Shown here one piece after another: positions 50,007 to 54,441 of a stretch of DNA of 54,441 nt. A program made the translations under genes and the position numbers. The stretch's first letter is position 1, and every line of letters starts with the position of its first letter. Source of the stretch: Betaproteobacteria bacterium (GTDB lineage Bacteria > Pseudomonadota > Gammaproteobacteria > Burkholderiales > Thiobacteraceae); assembly GCA_025361165.1 (NCBI GenBank), contig JANYAU010000014.1:1-54441 (forward strand), in the 5' to 3' direction. The notes beneath the pieces were generated by a model. That model worked only from the letters and a program-made list of their open reading frames with translations, had not been told where the DNA came from and ran no database searches.

Positions 50007-51683
50007 ATGCCCAGCAACTTCAATAGCAAAATCGTCACGCAGGGGGTACAGCGTTCGCCTAACCGCGCCATGCTACGCGCCGTAGGCTTTGGCGATGGGG
50101 ATTTCGACAAGCCCATTGTGGGCATCGCCAATGCCTACAGCACGATTACGCCATGCAATGCGGGACTGGATACCTTGGCGACTCGGGCTGAGCATGCGGC
50201 CAGAGCGGCCGGCGTGATGCCACAGACGTTTGGCACGATCACGATTTCCGACGGCATTTCCATGGGCACCGAGGGGATGAAGTGCTCGCTGGTGAGCCGC
50301 GAGGTGATCGCCGACTCGATCGAGACGGTCTGCCGTGGTCAAAGTATGGACGGCGTGCTCGCCATCGGCGGCTGCGACAAAAACATGCCGGGCGCCATGA
50401 TCGCTTTTGCGCGCTTGAACATTCCGGCTATTTTCGTTTACGGCGGCACCATCAAACCGGGACACCACCATGGGCGTGATTTGACCATCGTCAGCAGCTT
50501 CGAGGCAGTGGGGGAATTCATCGCGCATCGGATCGATGCAGCGGAACTTCTGGCCGTCGAGCGCAATGCCTGCCCCGGCGTTGGTTCCTGCGGCGGCATG
50601 TACACGGCCAACACCATGGCCTCGACGTTCGAAGCGATGGGCTTGAGCCTGCCGTATTCGTCCACCATGGCGGCGGAAGACGCGGAAAAATCCGACAGCG
50701 CGGCGCGGTCTGCCGAGGTACTGGTGCAGGCCATCCACAAGCAGATACTGCCCGCTCAACTTTTAACCAGAAAGGCTTTCGAGAATGCGATTGCCGTGGT
50801 CATGGCGGTCGGTGGTACGACCAATGCCGTCTTGCATTTGTTGGCGATAGCACATGCTATGCGCGTCGACTTGAGCATCGATGATTTTGAGACGATCAGT
50901 AGGCGCGTACCGGTATTAGGCGACATGAAACCATCCGGCCGCTACGTGGTGACCGACCTCCACCGCGCGGGCGGCATCCCGCAGGTAATGAAGATGCTCC
51001 TGGAACACGGTGTGCTGCACGGAGACTGCCTGACCATCACCGGCGAGACTATCGCAGAGGTGCTGAACAATGTCCCCGCGGAGCCGCGTTCTGATCAGGA
51101 TGTAATCCATCCCTGGCATAATCCGGTTTATCCACAGGGGCACCTGTCGATTCTGAAAGGTAATCTGGCGCCGGAAGGGTCGGTGGCCAAAATTAGTGGG
51201 ATCAAGAACCCGAAGATCACGGGTGCGGCGCGCGTGTTCAATTCTGAGGAGGCCTGCATGGAAGCGATCCTGGCGCAAAATATCAAACCCGGAGATGTGG
51301 TCGTAATCCGCTACGAAGGCCCGAAGGGCGGGCCTGGGATGCGTGAAATGTTGTCGCCTACTGCGGCGCTGGTGGGGGCGGGAATGGGTGAAAGCGTCGG
51401 TCTTATCACCGACGGCCGCTTTTCCGGCGGCACCTATGGCTTGGTAGTGGGGCACGTTGCGCCCGAAGCGGCGGTGGGCGGTACCATCGCGCTGGTAGAG
51501 GAAGGGGATTCCATCACTATTGACGCTGAAGCCCGCCTGCTACAACTGAATATTAGCGATGAAGAACTGGCGCGGCGTCGTGCCCTGTGGCAGCCGCCGA
51601 ATCCACGTTATACACGCGGAGTATTGGCAAAATACGCCCGGCTGGTGTCATGCGCAAGTCTCGGCGCGGTGACGGACGCATGA
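50007..51683 (+). CDS. ilvD: Dihydroxy-acid dehydratase
   Basis: IlvD catalyses the third step of branched-chain amino-acid synthesis and carries an iron-sulfur cluster. Cluster-binding cysteines are in CDKNMPG (near residue 122) and [15 protein letters not shown] (near 193); another is in TPCNAGL near 50. The length of 558 residues is that of the shorter IlvD form, versus 616 in E. coli. A strong AAGGAGG precedes the ATG. The stop overlaps the next start (ATGA). Confidence 0.95.
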   Translation: MPSNFNSKIVTQGVQRSPNRAMLRAVGFGDGDFDKPIVGIANAYSTITPCNAGLDTLATRAEHAARAAGVMPQTFGTITISDGISMGTEGMKCSLVSREVIADSIETVCRGQSMDGVLAIGGCDKNMPGAMIAFARLNIPAIFVYGGTIKPGHHHGRDLTIVSSFEAVGEFIAHRIDAAELLAVERNACPGVGSCGGMYTANTMASTFEAMGLSLPYSSTMAAEDAEKSDSAARSAEVLVQAIHKQILPAQLLTRKAFENAIAVVMAVGGTTNAVLHLLAIAHAMRVDLSIDDFETISRRVPVLGDMKPSGRYVVTDLHRAGGIPQVMKMLLEHGVLHGDCLTITGETIAEVLNNVPAEPRSDQDVIHPWHNPVYPQGHLSILKGNLAPEGSVAKISGIKNPKITGAARVFNSEEACMEAILAQNIKPGDVVVIRYEGPKGGPGMREMLSPTAALVGAGMGESVGLITDGRFSGGTYGLVVGHVAPEAAVGGTIALVEEGDSITIDAEARLLQLNISDEELARRRALWQPPNPRYTRGVLAKYARLVSCASLGAVTDA

Positions 51684-52114
51684 ACGGAAAATTACCCCGT
51701 TACAACAAGCTCATCCTGGCTTTCGTGGAGCATGTGGGACTGCTGGTAATCGGCATCGCCACAGTGGTCGCGGCAAGCGGCGAAGTCATGACCATGATCA
51801 AGGCCGGAAGCGTGACACTGGCTGATCTGCTGATGCTGTTTCTCTATTTGGAAGTGTTGGCCATGGTCGGGCTTTATTACGGTTCAGGCAAGCTGCCGGT
51901 GCGCTTTCCGCTCTACATCGCCATAGTGGCGCTCGCCCGCTATCTCATCCTCGATATGAAGGAGATGAATGAATGGCACATGCTGGCAGTCTCGGGCGCG
52001 ATACTGTTGCTGACGCTTTCCGTACTGTTGATCCGCTACGGTCATATCCGTTTTCCTTATCCCGGCGATGACGCGTCTGCCGAACTGCGCGCCACTAAAG
52101 ACAGGAACGAATAA
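51680..52114 (+). CDS. psiE: PsiE-family membrane protein
   Basis: This 144-residue protein has four hydrophobic helices with the PsiE pattern [45 protein letters not shown] near residues 55-98. PsiE is phosphate-starvation-inducible in E. coli, with unknown function. The ATG at 51680 overlaps the ilvD stop, so it is translationally coupled to ilvD, an unusual partner. The C-terminus is polar ([15 protein letters not shown]). Confidence 0.82.
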   Translation: MNGKLPRYNKLILAFVEHVGLLVIGIATVVAASGEVMTMIKAGSVTLADLLMLFLYLEVLAMVGLYYGSGKLPVRFPLYIAIVALARYLILDMKEMNEWHMLAVSGAILLLTLSVLLIRYGHIRFPYPGDDASAELRATKDRNE

Positions 52115-52190
52115 CTCTATTGAAACTTCCCAATGGCCGATCCCTCTGCCCAACCATATCAAGAGCACTTCAAGATCAAGGTGGACACTG

Positions 52191-52862
52191 CTACTCGCTT
52201 TGCAGCCAGTTTTGCATCTGTGAAAGCCGTTGCCACGCAAGCGGCAAGCTATGTCCCGCGGCTTCCACCTGCTTCAGCAAGCCCTTCGCCTCCGTCACCA
52301 TCGCTGCAATCCGCTCTGGTGGAAACAGCGCCAGAGCGGATTGCAGCGCATTCTCCGGCTCGCCCAGCAGGGCTGGCACGAGCTCATCGTCAGCGATCAC
52401 CTTATCCGGGTTGAGAATATCTGAAACGATTGCATAGCTGCAAAGTTGCAGATGCAAGCTCGTGTGCTCTTCATCTTCCAGCAACTTTTCCAGGGCATGC
52501 GGATCATTCTGCGAGGCATTACGTAGTGTCGTGCCGATGGTGCTGATCAACTTCTTGATGGCCGCCTGAACAGCGCTGCTATCACCGTACATGCCTGCGC
52601 ATACCGCATACTGCTGCTCCAGCTGTGCCTTGATCAGCAGGACGGCATCGCCCTCGATATTTTTGTCCATCGCTACCACACGCTGAACCAACTCGCGGAA
52701 CTGCAGCATAAAATCCTGCACTGCCTTCTGGTCTTGTTGCTGCGCATTCTGAATCTGCTGCTGGGTGACAGGGCTGTCAGAACTAAACAGGGGATTGTTG
52801 TGTCTGCGTTGCAGCTGCCGCTCACGCGGGCCTGCTTGTGCCGAAAAAAAATTCAGATGCAT
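52191..52862 (-). CDS. Unrecognised soluble protein
   Basis: I do not recognise this 223-residue protein. It starts MHLNFFSAQAGPRERQLQRR, has a glutamine-rich stretch (VTQQQIQNAQQQDQKA, about residues 33-48), then mostly helical, acidic sequence with several Leu/Ala-rich helices. No signal peptide or membrane helix is seen. The candidate -10 box TATACT (52899-52894) lies 32 bases before the ATG at 52862, so the longer frame from 52913 would begin before the transcript start. It converges with psiE. Confidence 0.6.
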   Translation of the reverse strand: MHLNFFSAQAGPRERQLQRRHNNPLFSSDSPVTQQQIQNAQQQDQKAVQDFMLQFRELVQRVVAMDKNIEGDAVLLIKAQLEQQYAVCAGMYGDSSAVQAAIKKLISTIGTTLRNASQNDPHALEKLLEDEEHTSLHLQLCSYAIVSDILNPDKVIADDELVPALLGEPENALQSALALFPPERIAAMVTEAKGLLKQVEAAGHSLPLAWQRLSQMQNWLQSE

Positions 52863-53072
52863 AACTGCCACTTCATATCCAATAGGGGAGCGGAGTATAT
52901 AAGTACCCGACAAACTTGCCTATCCTCTACCTTTGCGCGCGGCGGTTGTTGCTTCGGCTATTGCCAACTCTCGTTCCATCCCCCTAAATTTTTAGAGTAA
53001 ATCAGATGACGCGACATCTATCCTGACACAAGAGGCGCATCAGATTCGACCCTGCCTAACTTTTTAAATATT
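52863..53072. other. Divergent intergenic region
   Basis: This stretch separates the unrecognised - strand gene from the suf promoter region. Apart from the -10 candidate for the - strand gene I see no gene or clear structure in it. Confidence 0.5.
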
Positions 53073-53097
53073 ATTGTTGACCAATGTAGTCGGGATT
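53073..53097 (+). promoter_or_regulatory. IscR type-1-like site, upstream copy
   Basis: I count 20 of 25 positions matching the IscR type-1 consensus by eye, including GAC in the left half and TAGTCGGG in the right half. It covers the -35 box of the suf promoter. The start-to-start distance to the second site is 28 bases. Confidence 0.65.
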
Positions 53098-53105
53098 TGT
53101 ATAGT
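53077..53105 (+). promoter_or_regulatory. suf operon promoter
   Basis: TTGACC (53077-53082), a 17-base spacer and TATAGT (53100-53105) form a strong sigma-70 promoter. Transcription would start near 53112, about 33 bases before the small leader ORF and 204 bases before sufA. Confidence 0.8.
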
Positions 53106-53125
53106 TGAGTAAAATAGTCAAGTAT
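53101..53125 (+). promoter_or_regulatory. IscR type-1-like site, downstream copy
   Basis: The left half ATAGTTGAGT and right half TAGTCAAGTAT, separated by AAAA, match the type-1 IscR consensus at 24 of 25 positions by my count; the only deviation is G for C in the left half. The site covers the -10 box and start point, so the [2Fe-2S] form of IscR would repress. The iscR gene itself is not in the window. Confidence 0.85.
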
Positions 53126-53144
53126 CCACCCGGGGGCAATGGGT

Positions 53145-53312
53145 ATGTTTCTGGATAAGGACAGCCAGACTAGCTTTGAATGCTGTGTATTGAAATTGAA
53201 ACGATGGCCCGCGATGGCGGTTTGGCAGCATGGATGCTGCGGATTTAGAGAGGGGTTCCGGCATTTTTACCTGGATTTTCCCGGTTACTGCTGTGGCTAC
53301 TTAGGAGTTTGA
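53145..53312 (+). CDS. Small cysteine-pair ORF in the suf leader
   Basis: This 55-codon frame lies between the suf promoter and sufA. It contains six cysteines, all in adjacent pairs: 13/14, 31/32 and 49/50, exactly 18 codons (54 bases) apart. The short contexts are FECCVL, HGCCGF and GYCCGY. The ATG at 53145 is preceded by GGGGG at a spacing of eight; an in-frame ATG at 53139 is too close to it. The TGA stop (53310-53312) is three bases before the sufA ATG, and the sufA binding site TTAGGAG lies within its last codons, so coupling is likely. I do not recognise a family. It may be a leader peptide or a metal-binding microprotein. Confidence 0.5.
   Translation: MFLDKDSQTSFECCVLKLKRWPAMAVWQHGCCGFREGFRHFYLDFPGYCCGYLGV
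53225..53240 (+). other. Hairpin in the suf leader
   Basis: GCAGCAT (53225-53231) and ATGCTGC (53234-53240) are perfect arms around GG. The right arm includes the codons of the second cysteine pair (53235-53240). In RNA the loop must open further, so the effective stem is about six pairs. Confidence 0.45.
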
Positions 53313-53315
53313 CTG

Positions 53316-53666
53316 ATGGCAATTACATTGACTGAAAATGCGGCAAAACAGATTCAGAGCCAACTCGCGAAGCGCGGCAAAGGAATTGCCCTGCGCATCG
53401 GTGTCAAGAAAGTCGGCTGTTCCGGCTTGGCGCACACCTTCGACATCGCCGACGAAATACGCGTGGGAGATCACACCTTCGAGTCGCATAGCGCCCGTGT
53501 GGTGGTCGATGCCGACAGCCTGGCGGTCCTCGACGGCTCGCGTATCGATTTCGTCACCGAAGGGCTCAAGCAGCTATTCAAATTTGACAATCCAAACGTT
53601 GAAAGCGAGTGCGGCTGCGGCGAGAGCTTCAACGTGAAGGTGAAAGCCGAAGCCGCAAAAGCGTAA
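53316..53666 (+). CDS. sufA: A-type iron-sulfur carrier SufA/IscA-like
   Basis: This 116-residue HesB/IscA-family protein has the three cluster-binding cysteines at positions 35 (KVGCSG), 99 and 101 (SECGCGES). A-type carriers take Fe-S clusters from the scaffold to target proteins. TTAGGAG lies eight bases before the ATG, inside the end of the upstream small ORF. The position directly before sufB and behind IscR-like sites supports SufA over other A-type paralogues. Confidence 0.9.
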   Translation: MAITLTENAAKQIQSQLAKRGKGIALRIGVKKVGCSGLAHTFDIADEIRVGDHTFESHSARVVVDADSLAVLDGSRIDFVTEGLKQLFKFDNPNVESECGCGESFNVKVKAEAAKA

Positions 53667-53720
53667 GCATTTCCCCGCCGAACGGGTTTCTTCGGTACAG
53701 ATAATGTCGGAGGTATCAGC

Positions 53721-54441
53721 ATGAGCGCAGTACTGCAAAATCTCGTCAACCAGCCCTACAAGCATGGTTTCGTCACTGACATCGAGTCCGATGTTGCGGA
53801 GAAAGGGCTCAGTGAAGACACCATCCGGATGATTTCGGCCAAAAAGAACGAGCCTGAGTGGCTGCTCGAATTCCGGCTCAAGTCCTACCAGGCGTGGCTC
53901 AAGATGGAAGAGCCGACGTGGCCCAACGTCCACTATCCGAAGATCGATTTCCAGGCGATCAGCTACTACGCGGCGCCTCGGCAGAAGCCGAAGTTAAAAA
54001 GCATGGACGAGGTCGATCCTGAATTGCTGCGCACCTTCGAGAAGCTCGGCGTGCCGCTGCACGAGCGCATGGCGCTGGCCGGCGTTGCGGTCGATGTCAT
54101 TTTCGACAGCGTGTCGGTGGCGACTACCTACAAGCACAAGCTGGCCGAGGTCGGCGTCATTTTCTGTTCGATGTCGGAAGCGGTGCTGGAGCATCCGGAT
54201 CTGGTGCAGAAGTACATTGGTACGGTGGTGCCGACCAGCGATAACTTTTACGCCGCGCTCAACTCGGCAGTGTTCACCGACGGCTCGTTTTGCTACATCC
54301 CCAAGGGCGTCAAGTGCCCGATGGATTTGTCGACCTACTTCCGCATCAACACCGAGGAGTCGGGGCAATTCGAGCGCACGCTAATCATTGCCGAGGAAGG
54401 CGCATCGGTCTCCTACCTTGAAGGCTGCACGGCACCCGCAT
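53721..54441 (+). CDS. sufB: Fe-S cluster assembly scaffold SufB (3' end outside window)
   Basis: The frame begins [17 protein letters not shown] at the ATG at 53721, with GGAGG eight bases before it, and runs open to the window end, giving 240 codons of the usual 480 or so. Conserved SufB segments are visible: [31 protein letters not shown] near residue 29, [26 protein letters not shown], and [44 protein letters not shown] near 172-215. SufB forms the SufBCD scaffold; sufC, D and S should follow beyond the window. Confidence 0.95.
   Translation, partial: MSAVLQNLVNQPYKHGFVTDIESDVAEKGLSEDTIRMISAKKNEPEWLLEFRLKSYQAWLKMEEPTWPNVHYPKIDFQAISYYAAPRQKPKLKSMDEVDPELLRTFEKLGVPLHERMALAGVAVDVIFDSVSVATTYKHKLAEVGVIFCSMSEAVLEHPDLVQKYIGTVVPTSDNFYAALNSAVFTDGSFCYIPKGVKCPMDLSTYFRINTEESGQFERTLIIAEEGASVSYLEGCTAPA

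Noticed and set aside
52734-53000. 88-codon + strand frame across the start of the unrecognised gene
   Set aside because: It is mostly antisense to the - strand gene, lacks a ribosome binding site and has no domain.

Overview
The window looks like the chromosome of a betaproteobacterium, probably Nitrosomonadales-like. The grounds are a 13-subunit nuo operon in the order D to N, the run ndk-rlmN-pilF-rodZ-ispG-hisS-yfgM-bamB-der, then hfq-hflX-hflK-hflC-DUF2065-hisZ-purA, and the rpfE-type/recJ/prfB/lysS cluster. This placement rests on gene order and protein style only; there is no rRNA or tRNA gene in the window.

Layout. 1-13.3 kb: nuoD (5' end cut off) to nuoN on the + strand, with a repeat hairpin between nuoI and nuoJ and a foreign-looking block of about 480 bp between nuoK and nuoL. 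13.4-14.7 kb: two convergent envelope genes (CHAP amidase-like, SPOR protein). 14.9-23.8 kb: a tight + strand housekeeping run (nucleotide, isoprenoid, tRNA charging, outer membrane, ribosome maturation). 23.9-27.2 kb: a large membrane GGDEF-EAL protein. 27.3-33.4 kb: hfq to purA. 33.4-36.5 kb: a copper-efflux operon copA-copZ-csoR on the - strand, behind a 41-bp perfect palindrome that I read as the CsoR operator. 36.5-38.7 kb: a glycine-zipper protein and lysS. 38.7-42.8 kb: an accessory island with three toxin-antitoxin pairs, a decayed DNA methyltransferase and a Tat-exported transglutaminase-like protein, lying between lysS and prfB. 42.9-47.0 kb: prfB (with its programmed +1 frameshift), recJ and an RpfE-type gene. 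47.1-52.9 kb: a looser mix (sixA, FIST-domain protein, YgjP-like peptidase, NTF2-like protein, ilvD, psiE, an unrecognised protein). 53.0 kb to the end: start of a suf Fe-S assembly operon.

The most interesting place is 53.07-53.32 kb. A strong promoter (TTGACC-17-TATAGT) is overlaid by two tandem IscR type-1-like sites. The transcript leader then carries a 55-codon ORF whose six cysteines form three adjacent pairs at residues 13/14, 31/32 and 49/50, exactly 18 codons apart. Its stop codon is three bases before the sufA start, and the sufA ribosome binding site lies inside its last codons. This could be a cysteine-sensing leader peptide or a small metal-binding protein translationally coupled to sufA. 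Either role would be an inference that needs testing.
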